From: Gnetum montanum
Lineage: Eukaryota; Streptophyta; Gnetopsida; Gnetales; Gnetaceae
Assembly: GCA_015680685.1 (NCBI GenBank)
Contig: MNCI01023673.1
Coordinates: forward strand, 204,010 to 262,375
DNA length: 58,366 nucleotides
Direction: 5' to 3'
Positions 23,230 to 35,140 of this stretch are shown piece by piece (the first letter of the stretch is position 1; every line of letters begins with the position of its first letter). The notes beneath the pieces were generated by a model, which saw only the letters and a list, made by a program, of their open reading frames with translations, did not search any database and had not been told where the DNA came from. The position numbers were made by a program, and so were the translations under genes.

Positions 23230-25395
23230 GATTACCATGAGATGATTATTAAAGAAAAAATTTATTTCAAGATTGGAACTTACTGCTTGTTCCCAATCAA
23301 GAGGCTAAATAGAATCTCCACATACATAACCAGAGGAAGTGTGATACTAATGGGAAAATTCAACACCAACATTGCACATCTAATCTTCTTGGAGATTCAA
23401 AGATGATTCGAGGAGAAGAAGGTAGGAAAACCAATACTACCATTTCCTTGCCTAATAAGGAAGCCATGCAAACAAGTATGGATTTTGGGATACAATAATG
23501 ATGTCCCTAGGAAATCCTAAAATGCGTCTTATGTAGAAATGTCAAAACTAGTGTTGTTAAAGAAAGATTAGTTGGAGAAGCCAATGGACACTTAGGGAGC
23601 TTCAAGTTCAAACCCTGTAGGTAACATACCAACTACCGAGAAATAGTAACAAGCAAGACCCAATAGTCAAACACCTATTGGAGATAGACCAGAACAACAA
23701 GCTCCACCATTTCAATAGGACTACTGACTATTAATGAGCCATCTATGTTAAATTATAGATACAATCAATTGGGAAGCAAGGGAGGGCTCTACTCTTTACA
23801 GAGTTAGAGTAAGCTTTGCAAGGTCCATAGTTTCAAAAAATCTTGCAAGTGGGTTGGTGTTATTATAAGAAGAAGGAGAGGAAGACTAGGCACAACAAAT
23901 TTTAGGAAATGCTACATCATTCCAAGTGATGCTAGAAATAGGAGAAGGTCCATAGTTGTAGAAATAGGAGAAGATGCAATGAGAGTAGTTGAAGTAATCA
24001 CTAATCATATCAAGGAATCCTTAATGTTCTTGGTATTCCATTAGTTGATATCTCTAGAGCTAATGATACTCAAATGCTAGCTAGTATCTCATTGAATCCT
24101 ACTAAACATGAAGATTTACTAGATAGATTGCTATAAATAGGCCACATCATGCAAAATCTATTTAATATCCCCAATGATATCACTACAATGTAGTTTGACT
24201 TAATTACCACAAAATAGAACTTATTGATGGATGAAACAAGGGTAGAACATGCTAAGAATGAAGTGCAGAGACTACAAGCATAATTAGCAGTTCTAAGATC
24301 AAAAGTAAGAGATCTTGGATGATTTGTTACCTCAAACCAACTTGAATAGTTTAGAACTAATCAAGTGAGGTAGTTGATTACCCACAACATACATGTAGAG
24401 ATGGAAAGAAAGAAGGTAATGTAGAATGTCTTAGTTGTTGAAGCACAAAAATACACACATGCCAAACCTCTCACAACATTGGAAGAGGAAAATAAGGTGG
24501 TCGCTACTAATAACTTAAGGTTGAAAACTGTAGAAAAGTAGAAACATGCTCTCAAGAAAAGTAGTAAACCAGGACATGAGCAAATCAACCAAAGAAAATT
24601 GGACCTTTCCAATGGAAGAAGTCCATGCAATTTGACAAAAGTTAGTCATTGTGATAAGCATGTGGAAAAACAAGGCCAAGAGACATGAGAAGATTAAGGA
24701 GAATTTCCTAGACTAAGTGGACATGTACAAGTAGATAAATGAGAAAGAAATCTAAATGGTAAAAGCCAAGATTAATTACATCACTTCTTAAACTCTAGAT
24801 TAGTAACCTATCTTGGATAGTTTAGCCCCATGTCTCCTAGGATGAAATAAGAAAAAATACTTGTAGATAGAGGATCTTATAGAATACATGGAATTAGAAA
24901 ATCTTCAATATGCTAACTTGGCCATGTTAATAGTAGACCCATCTTGGAATGAGCTTTAGAAACAAGTAGTAGTAGTAGTGTATGCCCTATACAAGAAAGA
25001 GTTTGCTAATAGGAAAGATGCTTTCCAAAAACTACATGTCACAAACTTAGAATGTGAAGTTGTGAAGGCTAGCTACCAAGGGCAAAAAGATGTAGTAGTG
25101 AACTTCACACATAAAATGTTTGAATACTAGGAACTTAGAAAGTTAGCTAGAGCTTTTGAGTTACAATTATGATAGTTTGCAACATGGTACATGAAAGAAA
25201 ATAAAATGTTCCCACAACTACCATGCCTATGGGATGTACTGACTCAATCAAACATTGTCCAATCAACATAGATGGTACATGATCCAAGGATAGAGGAGGA
25301 GAAACTTTAGGTGTTCTTAAATTGTTATCAATTTTAGAAGCCTAATGATAGAGGGAAGAAGTTGATGGAAGAGCTTCCACCACCTAGAACATAAA
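23230..25395 (+). pseudogene. Extra sense ORF of element 2 between integrase and 3' LTR (broken)
   Basis: Reading frames here keep protein-like composition. An N-terminal part includes ITRGSVILMGKFNTNIAHLIF and ILPFPCLI. The C-terminal part is long, Lys/Glu-rich and helical, with NRKDAFQKLHVTNLE and YQGQKDVVVNFTHKMFE, and would form a coiled coil. Its position matches the extra, sometimes env-like, ORF of Athila elements. I see no signal peptide or clear membrane segment and cannot name the protein. Confidence 0.5.
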
Positions 25396-25590
25396 CTTAC
25401 ATTGAGCTACTTCAATTGTTATTTTGTTTTGTTTATCTTGTCAATTATTAATTGTGTCATTTTGTAAAAACACCAATGTGATATTCAAGAGTGATGTGAA
25501 TAGTTAGTCATGTCAAGTAAAATATACCTCCTAATTTTGTAAGGGATTCTATCCTCATTTTTCTTAACTCAATGATGAATTTCTAGTCAA

Positions 25591-25601
25591 TTGTGGGGAT
25601 A
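25591..25601 (+). other. Polypurine tract of element 2
   Basis: TTGTGGGGATA lies directly before the LTR start TGATAAAACC. Confidence 0.7.
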
Positions 25602-26462
25602 TGATAAAACCAATTTTTTCACTAATGCAATATCGTATCTATGATATCATAGCTCATCATACATCATCATTGATGTAATGTCTCAGGATCTATGTAGCCC
25701 TATAAATACCAACACTTGGTTGCATAAGTAATAACTTTTGATTCCAAAACTTATCTTTTCTTATAGTTTGTTTTTGTAGTTTTAGCAATAGAGAGAATGC
25801 TTGTAGTGTGGTATTAAGTAGTTGACTAGAATCTTTATTCGAGTAAATTATACTTGGACATAGTTTATGTCTAGCAATAAAGATTGAAGTTGTTTTTCAT
25901 CATTTCAGCATTCCTTAGTTTTCTTATGTTTAGTTAGCATAATTTCCTACTTTACTTTAGCTTAATACTTTACTTTTCAAATAATATTACTTTTCATGTT
26001 TATTAGTAAAGTAGAATGAATACAACTAGTTTCGAGTGGTAAGCATAGTTATCTAGTAATCTAGTAGTGGCATTGCTTGATGTGGTCAGTAGAATTCCAC
26101 TTGGTAATCCCAATGATAATTACATGAGTCTAAGATGTAACTGGTAAACCAAGAATAGATGCCTATCACTATTAGAATAGAATAGATTTATTTTGTCATT
26201 ATTACTTAGACTTAGAAATTATTTTCACTTTGTGTTTGCACTGAGGAGTAAAATAAGCCCTACAAAATCATGTATCATATGCCTCACTGTGAGTTAAACT
26301 ATATACTAAGACTTCACTAACTCAAAGAGAGAGAACAATTATCATGAACTTAATATCAACGTTTAGCATGATGACATTGTCCATCCATGGATTATGATCT
26401 AGTCACACATATATACTTATGAATTGTATGGTAGAGTGTTGGGATACCTCCAACACTCATTA
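25602..26462 (+). repeat. 3' LTR of element 2
   Basis: It runs from TGATAAAACC to CTCATTA, with a TATA box TATAAATA at 25701. It pairs with 14645-15478, with many substitutions and small indels, indicating an old insertion. Confidence 0.88.
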
Positions 26463-27036
26463 GCAACCCAATTAAACCTAGTGTCAACACTTGACATCTT
26501 TTTCCTTATTCAATATTTTTGAACTCTTATGGTTTTCCTCTATGATAGTAGCATGGGAGAGGCTCTAGAATGGAAAAGGGGGTAACTTTCATTGTCTTCT
26601 TTAACTTTGCACTTACTAAAATAAAATTCACCATTAGTAGAGGAGTTAAGCCAAGCCTCCATTTCCTCTCTATGGCTTCCATCTTTCCATGCTTTAATAG
26701 CTACCTTAACACCACTAGAAGGTATGCCAAAGAAATTGCTGAACACGGACTCATTAATTCTCAAAATCACAAGATAACCATGAACATGAGTGATGAATTT
26801 GGTGATCTCCTCATCAAAAGAATCAACTATATTCAACATCTTAGCCATTGACATCAATGGACTAGGTAGTGTAAATAAGTCAAATAAACTTGAATTAGTG
26901 ATATTCAATTTAACAATCATAGAAGCCATGTTTGTCAACCATTCCTATGATGAGCCTATTTCACCCCACTTAAATTGAATCTTCTTTTAAGCATGACTTA
27001 AAATGATCATAGTGATAGTAGACTCATTTACAAAAT
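26463..27036 (-). pseudogene. Antisense gene of element A, exon 4 proximal part
   Basis: Exon 4 starts at 27036 after the acceptor TATGTTGTAG on the - strand. It encodes KKIQFKWGEIG (B: KNIHFKYGEVD), MLNIVDSF (B: MLSLVDSF), HGYLVILRINESVF (B: QGIRVVIEINEQLF) and YPLFHS (B: YPVFHA). An open frame of 132 codons (26938-26540) is the longest surviving piece. Element 2 interrupts the exon and the frame resumes at 14644. Confidence 0.85.
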
Positions 27037-27229
27037 CTACAACATAACATAGATAGCCCATAAGTCTTTTACATCATAGATAATCCAAAACAAAAAAATA
27101 TAAAAAACTCAAAAAATAGAAAACCAAAAATACCAAAAAATATTAACAATGATTAAACAACTTTCCCTCATAAGCATATGCAAAGATTGAAATTTAGGAT
27201 GAGTTGGTACATGTTCTCCTATGTCTATG

Positions 27230-27429
27230 TGAGTCCATCATTTATGTGCAAGATTAGTAGGTAAACTTGTCTAGTATATGTGAGAATACCGTTTGCGAAA
27301 TCTACCAAACTCATCTTCGAGTTGATGAGCACTTGCACTCTCATGACCTTATCTTTCTTGAATTCCTCCAAGGCTATATGAGCCACAAATAATATTTGGT
27401 CATTTCTCATTAATTCCCAAGGATGTACC
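27230..27429 (-). pseudogene. Antisense gene of element A, exon 3
   Basis: It starts after TATGTATAG on the - strand. ALEEF (B: ALQEF) and the surrounding spacing agree with B exon 3 (51384-51673), but the rest has diverged. Intron 2 is 94 bp here and 84 bp in B. The 3' end of the exon is uncertain. Confidence 0.55.
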
Positions 27430-27523
27430 CTATACATACAAAATTGAAGCATAAAAAATAGTCAGAACCAAACAACCTTAAAGACAAAAATGAATAAAGA
27501 TGATAATTTAGAATCAAACTTAC

Positions 27524-27979
27524 AGTTCTAGTAGATAGAAATTTCTTGGAGGATTTTGAAAGAGCATGTTTATCCTATGGCCTATCATCAAGGTGTTGTT
27601 AACATTATACTATGAATACATAGGTATTTCCTAGATTTGGAAGAACCATCTAACTCCCATTGAATATGAGCTCTCGCTATGCTCTATATCTCTCTAAGTG
27701 TCAAGATCATCCACTATGAACTAAAAGATGTAAGTAGAAGACCTTGTCATTAGGGTCTTTGTGATGATGGAGGCAACATCTACCACCAAATGTGACCACA
27801 TAATCACACTATATTTGTGTACAAAGTATATTAAGAATTTTCTTGTTGGGTCTAAACCATACAATGATGCATTTTTCAATGGTCATATTAGGATTTAGGC
27901 TATTCTAGGTAGCCATGTTGGTGCAACATAATATCCCCACTAGCTCCATAATGATCAAAATGGATTTTAGCAATGCCAT
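27524..27979 (-). pseudogene. Antisense gene of element A, exon 2
   Basis: The exon opens with MALLKSILIIMELVGILC, matching B (MGLRPILIILEIGGVLC). Later VIMWSHL matches VISWSYL and NNTLMIGHRINMLFQNP matches YNTLFVAHYMATCFQNP. It ends at a GTAAGT donor. One frameshift and several stops are present. Confidence 0.78.
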
Positions 27980-28011
27980 GTACATAGCCAATCCATACAA
28001 CCACAACCATA

Positions 28012-29376
28012 AGAGCCTAAAAACAAAATTTGACAAAATTAAAGTTATAAAATAATCTCTACAATTATAGCATTGGTACTAAAATGTAAAAAATAACTAA
28101 CTACATCAACTCCAACTCCAACATGAAACAAAATTTAGCCTTTTTGACATATTGACAAATATTTAACATGAAATAAAATAGTTTGACATTTCAACAAATA
28201 GTTTACATGTAAAGCCCTAAAACAAGCGTTACCATGAATAATTGATGTGAAATCAAGTTTTAAGATTACTAAACACCAAAATTGATAGTGTTGAAGTCTC
28301 ATGTCTAAAATGTTTCAAGAAGAAAGTGGTAAAACTATCCAAATAGGGCCCATATGTTGAGAATTATGAGGATGCAAGGAAAGTGGTGGTAAGAAACATG
28401 AGTTTTCTTGGACGTTAAAGCCCACATGCTACCATTCAAGCTTATTAAAAACTCCAAAACCTTTCATAAATTGTCCTAGAAACCCCATAAAGTACCATCT
28501 TCTAGCCATAGGATTACAAAAAATTTCATAATAGCAAAAATCCAAGCCTAAAGTACCAAATGTTGTTACTCTTGGCCAGAGAAGCCTAGAACTCTGCATC
28601 AAAATTGCAATCGACTAATACAACTCCTGGGGCTAGGAAAAACCTCTACAAATACTTAAAAATTATTTTTATCTCTAAATGTAGAGAACATATGTGAAAA
28701 AAATACAAATCATGCACCAATGTTGCACCAACAAGTCTATAAAAATCAAACTTTAGCCTTAAATTGCATAGAATTTTTATTGAGAAACCTTAGTTTACAG
28801 TGAAATCACTATAGTAAAAACCCTAGGAAAAATTCTTAAAAATTATAAAAATTCCAAACTTCAACTTGGACCCCTCTATACTACATTGGCAATCCCCAAG
28901 AACCCTAGATGTTAACCACAGGTGACCAAAAAATGGTAAACATTGCTTATTTTCACTGAAAAAACTACAAAATTTTGTAAATAGAGGCCAAAATGCTATG
29001 TACTAGGTTGGCAAAAAATCCATAAAAAATTTAGAAAAATTTGAAAAAATTTAATTTCACCTCCAATATAGTTAGAAGACCTTTAAAAATAGGTCCATGG
29101 AGTCCAAAGCCAAAATTTACACCACACGAGAGCTATAAAGAATGTTAAATTTTGGTCAAAATTAACTAGAATTAGGGCAAAATGCTATAAATAGAGTTTG
29201 GAAAAAATATAAATCTCTATTAAAGATGTCCTAAAACTTGAATTTCATTTCAATCATAATCATATAGCCAAAAACTTGAATTTAGCATAGACAAAATGAA
29301 AAATTTCAACCATATCAAGCCTAGAGATAGAAAAACGTTCCTAGAATTTGAACAAAAAAGAATAGAAGATGGGTAC
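28012..29376. other. AT-rich stretch, possible first intron of A's antisense gene
   Basis: No coding match to B is seen. It would correspond to B intron 1 (536 bp) but is longer. Confidence 0.35.
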
Positions 29377-29501
29377 CTTGCAATTCTTGATGAAGATCCT
29401 TCACCTATAGAAGGGTCTAAGAGCTTTGATATGATTTGTACTAACTCCTCGACATCATCCAATACTAGATTCTAGCATTTTGATTTCATCTTCTTTGCCA
29501 T
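29377..29501 (-). pseudogene. Possible exon 1 of A's antisense gene
   Basis: The frame begins MAKKMKSK, as B exon 1 begins MAPKKERT, and runs to a weak GTACCC donor. The similarity is short, so this assignment is tentative. An unassigned - strand open frame of 104 codons (29976-29662) lies just upstream with no recognisable domain. Confidence 0.4.
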
Positions 29502-30106
29502 AATCATCAAAACTAGAGAGTATTGTCTTGATTTGTTGCTAGTAGAAGCCCAAGTTCTAATATTTTCTATAAGCATGTTATGATCAAGGGTGGGTAGAAA
29601 TAAAAAGTACTACTAAGTGTTAGATATTTTAGTTTTGATCCAAAAATCTAGTTCTTATACACTACCCTTGTGAAATCAAGAAAGAAATAAGTTCACACGT
29701 TGGGTTTTGGTGTTGAGAATCCTCTCCCAATGATTGTGCATTATCCATGAATTCTTTATACACTAGGAAGTATATTCTATATGATGTAGCTTGAGAATGG
29801 ATAAATAAATAGGCCTTGTAAGCTATATTTTTCTTAAAATTTGACTTCCAAAGATAGTTTGACCATGGGTGGATCCCACAAGACTTGGGCAAGAATACTA
29901 AGCAACCCCACAAATTGGGAGTCGGTTCCAAGATGTCCATAGGATATGGAATCCTACTAGTCTTTTCCTTTGTCAAACTTGTCCATATGCTACTTGGTAG
30001 AACTCAGAAGACCTAGAAAAAATTATAAAAATTCCAATATGCAAAAGTCATCTAAAATTGCTAAGGATTAAAGTATGAAATGTTCACATGTTGGGATTTC
30101 ACCTCT

Positions 30107-31080
30107 CACATGCTTTGGCAACATGTGGGGTAGTGTGTAAAGTTCCCACAAGCCTCAATTCCATTAGTAAAAGCCATGAATTTCCCAAAGTTGCCAAACA
30201 AGTTGTAGATCTTCTCATAGCTCAAACACTACCCTAGAAGCTTAAAGAGACCAAAAATAGAGTCAAAATCAATCAAAACTAGTATAGTCAAGTCTCACAC
30301 ACTAGAGCCCCTATTGCACATACTATGGTAGCATGTGGTGTAGCATGTAAGCCTTAAAATAGTAAATATCAAGTCCAAAATTGCTCATTAGAAGCATGTT
30401 AGGCTCCACAAGGCCTAGAATGAAAAGTAAATCAAGAATATGATCTCCATAAGCTACTAGAAGTAGATTTTGGTTCCACATGCTATGAAGACATGTCCCA
30501 CACACTATGGCAACATGTAAAGTAGTGTGTGAGTTCCTAAGAACATCTAAACTTGATCAACACACATCAAACATTGCTTAAGATAACTAAAAAAGTTGTA
30601 GATCTTCCCATACACCTTGGACACTACAATGGAAGCCTAAAACATAAAAATCCTAGTAAAAAACCCTTGTAAACTACTAGGTTTCATTCCACATGTTGGA
30701 AACCATATTTCACATGCTATGACAACATGTGGGATTTGTGACAATAATCACCATGTTCATAATTACTCATTAGTTACTTGGTAGGTCACACAAGCCTTAG
30801 AATGTAAGATTAACCATAGATTTAACCCTTATAATCTATGAAAACTGGGTCTTGGTTTCACACACAAGGGCACACTATCCCACATGCTATGGTAGCATGT
30901 GGGGTAGGGAGTGAGACTCTAGTAAATCAAAACACTACTCAAAGTTATGTATACATAGCCCAAAATAGTCAAATAAGCCCTAAACTAGTCCTGTGTAGCC
31001 TAGATGTAGTCAAATAAAGTTAAACAAGTTCCAAACTTGGTCAAAATTCTTCACATGCTTAGGATTTTGATCCCATGCAT
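30107..31080. repeat. Hairpin-bearing repeat, period about 170-210 bp, in the spacer of element A
   Basis: Near-palindromes of the form CACATGCTA-TGG-TAGCATGTG recur at about 30107, 30317, 30477, 30711 and 30881, with a weak one near 31060. The copy at 30881-30901 is perfect. Flanking words such as GGGTAGTGTGTGAG recur too, so longer degenerate units are repeated. Confidence 0.75.
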
Positions 31081-31519
31081 TATGAAGGTAGTATAGAGTG
31101 CCCTCATGTAATAGGAATAGTCCCCACATGCTACAAATTCAATATTTTATGTTTTTTAAATTATTTAACCATAAAAGCTAGTTTTTAAGTAGTTCACAAC
31201 TAGTTTACCCAAGTTTTTTGTCTATTTTATTTATTTATTAAATGTTTATTTATGCTACTAGTTTACACAATATTTTTCCTTAGTTTTACAATATTTTCAC
31301 TCATTTTAATAATTTATGGCTTTTTTACTAGATTTCTACTTATTTTAGCAATTCATGGCATTATTTGTTTTTTGTAAATTTTAACTTATTTTGATAATGT
31401 ATAGCCTATTTTTACTAATTTTTACCTTTTGACAATGTATATCTTATTTTTACTAATTTTTACCTTACTTTGATCATAAAATCAACTAAAAATAAATATT
31501 ATTACTAAAAGATATTTTT

Positions 31520-32110
31520 TACTCATTTTCAGCCATTTTTGATCATCTTTGACCATGTTCGACCTTGTTTAACCTTGTTCAACCCCATTATACATCAATT
31601 TGCATCATTTAACAATATTTTTTCATCTTTTTACCATCATTTGATACCATTCAACATCATTTTGCATGATCTTGACTCCATTCAATATCATTTGACATCA
31701 TCTAGTATCATTTACCATCATTTGGTGTCATTTGATACCATTGAACATCATTTTTCATCATTTTAACAACATTTGATGTCATTTGGCATCATGTTGATAT
31801 CATTTGGTACTATTTTGACAATCATTTGACACCATTTTACCCCATCTTGACACCATTCAACCTCGTTTAGCTAGATTTTACCATCATTTGGTATCATTTA
31901 ATGGCATTAAGACCTCATTTGACCTTGTTTAACATCATTTTGCATGGTTTAGACCTTCATTTATCCTTTATATCATTTAACATCATTTGGCCCTTATTCC
32001 ATATTGTTGCATCTCAATTTACCTTCTTTAGCCTTAGTTTACCATGTTATGACATTACTCAAGCCTCATTTTGCCTTATTCTACTCCATGCTAACCTTGT
32101 TTGGCTACAT
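31520..32110 (+). repeat. Degenerate CATCATTTGA-type array before RT of element A
   Basis: The words CATCATTTGACA, CATCATTTGGT and CACCATTTTG recur many times with a variable period of roughly 10-20 bases. The open frames through it (31539-31766 and 31901-32128) are translations of the repeat. Confidence 0.75.
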
Positions 32111-32194
32111 TATCCTTTATCATTGTAATATATTGCATTATTTTAATATTTTTTAGCAATTATGCAATGTAGATGTTAGTTAATGTGCTTTTGT

Positions 32195-32217
32195 TGACAT
32201 GTAGGGCTAAATCATGG
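32195..32217 (+). promoter_or_regulatory. Candidate 3' splice site before the pol frame of element A
   Basis: A T-rich stretch ending TTTTGTTGACATGTAG precedes the start of the pol frame (ATGGATACATGG). In element B the pol frame likewise follows a pyrimidine-rich stretch ending TTTTGGTAG on the - strand at about 49433-49441. This fits the gag-pro/pol intron known from Ogre elements. Confidence 0.5.
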
Positions 32218-33330
32218 ATACATGGGCACAATTTAACCCACCCTTGAACCTGAATGGATCTTATGGTGATGTTGAATGATCAATTAATCTAGAATGTGTA
32301 GATCTCAAACTCGGGAGCTTATTTGACCATATAGCTTCAATAGAGAAGTCACTGTAGTGGCTTGAATACATGGTTAAAACCCTTAACCTTGAGGCTAGAG
32401 ACATCATAAAGGACTCTCTAGTTAAAATTCCCATTACAACCCACAATGGTAAGGAGAAAATAGTAAAATTAAGTTCCTCACTAGAACTTAAGATAGCCCA
32501 AGACATCATCAATGTCCTTTAGGATAATGTTAAAGCCTTGGCTTGGTCATATGAGGATATTCCATGAGTTGACCCATGCTTAGTGTAGCATAATATCATA
32601 TTGGACCCTAGTATCAAACCAATTAAACAAAAGGTACATAAGATTAGACAAAATTTTGCCTTAGAAGTTTGTGATGAAATCAAGAAACCTTACCAAGTTG
32701 GTTTCATCTGAGCCATCAATTATGCAAAATGGATGTCTAACATAGTGATAGTGCCTAAGAAAAATGAGAGTGTTCGTATCTATATCAATTTCCATGACCT
32801 CAACAAGGTAACTATTAAAGATGATTTCCCTTTACCTAGTATTAATCAACTTATCAACACTACCATTGGACATGTCATATTGTCCTTTATGAATGGATTC
32901 TCTAGATATAACCAAGTTAGGATTAACCTAGAGCACCAACTATACACAACCTTCATGACCTCTTGGCAAACCTTCTATTACATGATGATGTCATTTAGTC
33001 TAAAGAATGTAGGAGCAACTTATCAATGAATCATGACTTACATCTTGAGTGGCTACATGCTAGGGTTATTGAATGATTATGTTAGCAAAAGAGCCATGAA
33101 GTTTAAGATGGCCAATGACCATGCATGTGACCTAAATTTAGCCCTGCAACAATGTCTCAAGTATGATCTTTGACTTAATCCTAAGAAGTGTATCTTCGAC
33201 ATTAAAATTGGCAAGATGCTTGGTTTCATAGCATCTAAGCCAAGGATATGTGTTAATCCTAATAAGGTTAAGACCATAACCAACCTATCACCACCTAGAA
33301 ATCTTAAGGAACTACAAGGTTTATAAGGTA
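32215..33330 (+). pseudogene. Reverse transcriptase of element A (broken)
   Basis: The pre-RT region has TLNLEARDIIKDSLV (B: TLDLEARDVTEDPLV), then LAWSYEDIP and PIKQKVHKIRQNFALEV. The RT core has MSNIVIVPKKNESVRIYINF, DDFPLPSINQLI and LSFMNGFSRYNQVRINLEHQ (open frame 32733-33029). The catalytic YVDD box is lost (DYVSKRAM at about 33077), so the enzyme is dead. Confidence 0.85.
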
Positions 33331-33369
33331 GATTTTAATTTATTCATAGGTTCATCTCGAGGCTCACCA

Positions 33370-33870
33370 ATAAGCTACAACTCATGCAACAACTACTTAA
33401 AAAGGAAGTTCACTATGAGTGGATTAACCAATGCCAAGAAGCCTTTGACAACATTAAGTAAGAGTTGGCCCAATTGCCTATTGTGTATTCTCCTCAGAAA
33501 GATAAAGCATTCTATATCTATCTTACAATCTCTAAAACCTCCATAGCTTATTTTATCTATAAAAAGCAAGATGATGGAGCAGAGTTGCCTATCTACTACT
33601 TGAGCCATGCATTAGTAGCTTATGAGACCTGATACAATGAGGTTGAGAAGCACTACCTAGCCTTGGTCTTCTCTATGAAGAAGTGGAGACATTACCTCTT
33701 TAGGAGCCATGTTAATGTCATATGACAAAATAATGTACTAAGAGTCATAACAACCAATATATGTGAGAGTAGTCATATAGCTTGGTGGAAGGCCATAATA
33801 GTTGAGTTTGACCTACATTACATCTCCCAAGTCTCAATGAAAGATCAAGCTATAGCAATGTAATTCACAA
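33370..33870 (+). pseudogene. First RNase H of element A (broken)
   Basis: It follows RT in the usual order: FYIYLTISKTSIA, LPIYYLSHAL, YNEVEKHYLALVFSMKKWRHYL. The linker before the second RNase H has FDLHYISQVSMKDQAIAM, matching the linker in B. Confidence 0.78.
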
Positions 33871-33929
33871 CTTCCCTAGTTGAGGATAATGTAGCCATAG
33901 ATCATGAATTCTATGATAAACCTATTAAC

Positions 33930-34124
33930 TTGTTAACAAGGTACTTGAAGGATATGAGGCCATCATGGACTTTGATAAAGCTTCAACTATCTATGGAGCT
34001 AGTGTTGCTACCACCATAACATTACCCTATGGTGAGATTCAATCTTTTGCTTATCATTTCCAATTTTCATGCACTAACAATGTAGTAGAATATGATGGAT
34101 TAATCAAAGAAATGATGGTAACTT
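33930..34124 (+). pseudogene. Second (archaeal-type) RNase H of element A, first half
   Basis: DFDKASTIYGASVATTITLPYGEIQ and CTNNVVEYDGLI correspond to YFNGASTS and YNNNVVEYEGLL of B. This extra RNase H is a mark of Tat-lineage elements. The domain is cut at 34124 by S2 and resumes at 41183. Confidence 0.82.
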
Positions 34125-35140
34125 GTAATTGTTGTCACATTTTGGCCATTTCATGGAGTAGACTTTACAAGGGTTCTAACAATAGAAAATGAATTGTTAT
34201 CAATAAGAAAGGAGTAAATATGGTGGAAATTAAAGTCAAGGCACAAAATTCAGATTCAACACATCCTGGTGGTTATCAGTTTTTATAATCTCTAGGTCTT
34301 TCACTAAAGCCTTCATCAATGTTAACACAGAAGCATTGTTATTGTTTGTAAAACTTGCAAAGGGCGACTACATTTTACGTTTGTTTTTAAGGAATGACAA
34401 TACCCAATAAGGAATGATAATACCCAATCCTTAAGGAGGTGAAGAATGCTTTATTTATTGACCAAGTTTAGATAACAAAAGTTCTGTAAGGGTTGAGTTA
34501 ATTTCTTTTATGATGGACCCATAATTGGTAATAGTATTATGAAATCTTCTACTTCACTCCAAGGTGGCATTTTTATATTGGTTCTCCTTTAGATGACAAG
34601 TTACCAAAGAATGTTTCTACTGAATCCCATGTGCTTGGGAAAATTCATTATGGAAATTTGTCACTTGGTAATTCATTATGGAAACCGTTTTGGTCCACCA
34701 AATAATTTGCGGAACGGACGATTTTTTCCTTTGTCGAACATCGGGGCGCCTGTGACTTTGGCCGCGGCATCGCTTGCCGTGTTTTTGAGCGTAGAATCTG
34801 CTGCCTGCTTGTGCTTTTTCTCAGCCTTTCATCGTCTCATGTTTGACAATTTTTTAATTTGGATGGAACAAGTTGTGATGGAGTTTTGTCATGCTGCAGC
34901 TGCGTGATAAGATGTATTCAATTTGGGAATGCGTAGGATTTTTACGGTTGCATGTTCCAAACATATCGCGTAGATTTGGATTTTCTGATTGTTCCGCACC
35001 GCATCTACTCTGCTGCACTAGGTCTTTTGGAAAATTGCATCCATATTATGATCCAGAGAGTTCATTTACAGATCTGCATCAATCTAGAGTGGCGGTTGGG
35101 CATCTCTGTGTTGCTGTTGTGAAGAGGCTAGGCCTGTTTC

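Larger units (their letters stand above)
14645..26462 (+). mobile_element. Element 2: Athila-like Ty3/gypsy element, complete but decayed
   Basis: A full-length element: 5' LTR, degenerate primer site, gag, protease, RT, RNase H, integrase, an extra sense ORF, polypurine tract and 3' LTR. The RT type (DHFPLLFVDQVLD, FMDDF) and an extra ORF after integrase fit the Athila side of the non-chromovirus gypsy elements. The flanks GTGGC (14640-14644) and GCAAC (26463-26467) differ by transitions only. The antisense gene of A reads through in frame when one flank copy is removed, so this is a real insertion in its exon 4. Confidence 0.88.

Noticed and set aside
24361-24630. 89-codon - strand frame with an apparent signal sequence
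   Set aside because: It is antisense to the Lys/Glu-rich extra ORF of element 2; Phe/Leu/Ser richness is expected from reverse reading of Lys/Glu codons.
31539-32128. Two + strand open frames of 75 codons each
   Set aside because: Both run through the CATCATTT array and have repeat-driven composition with no domain.
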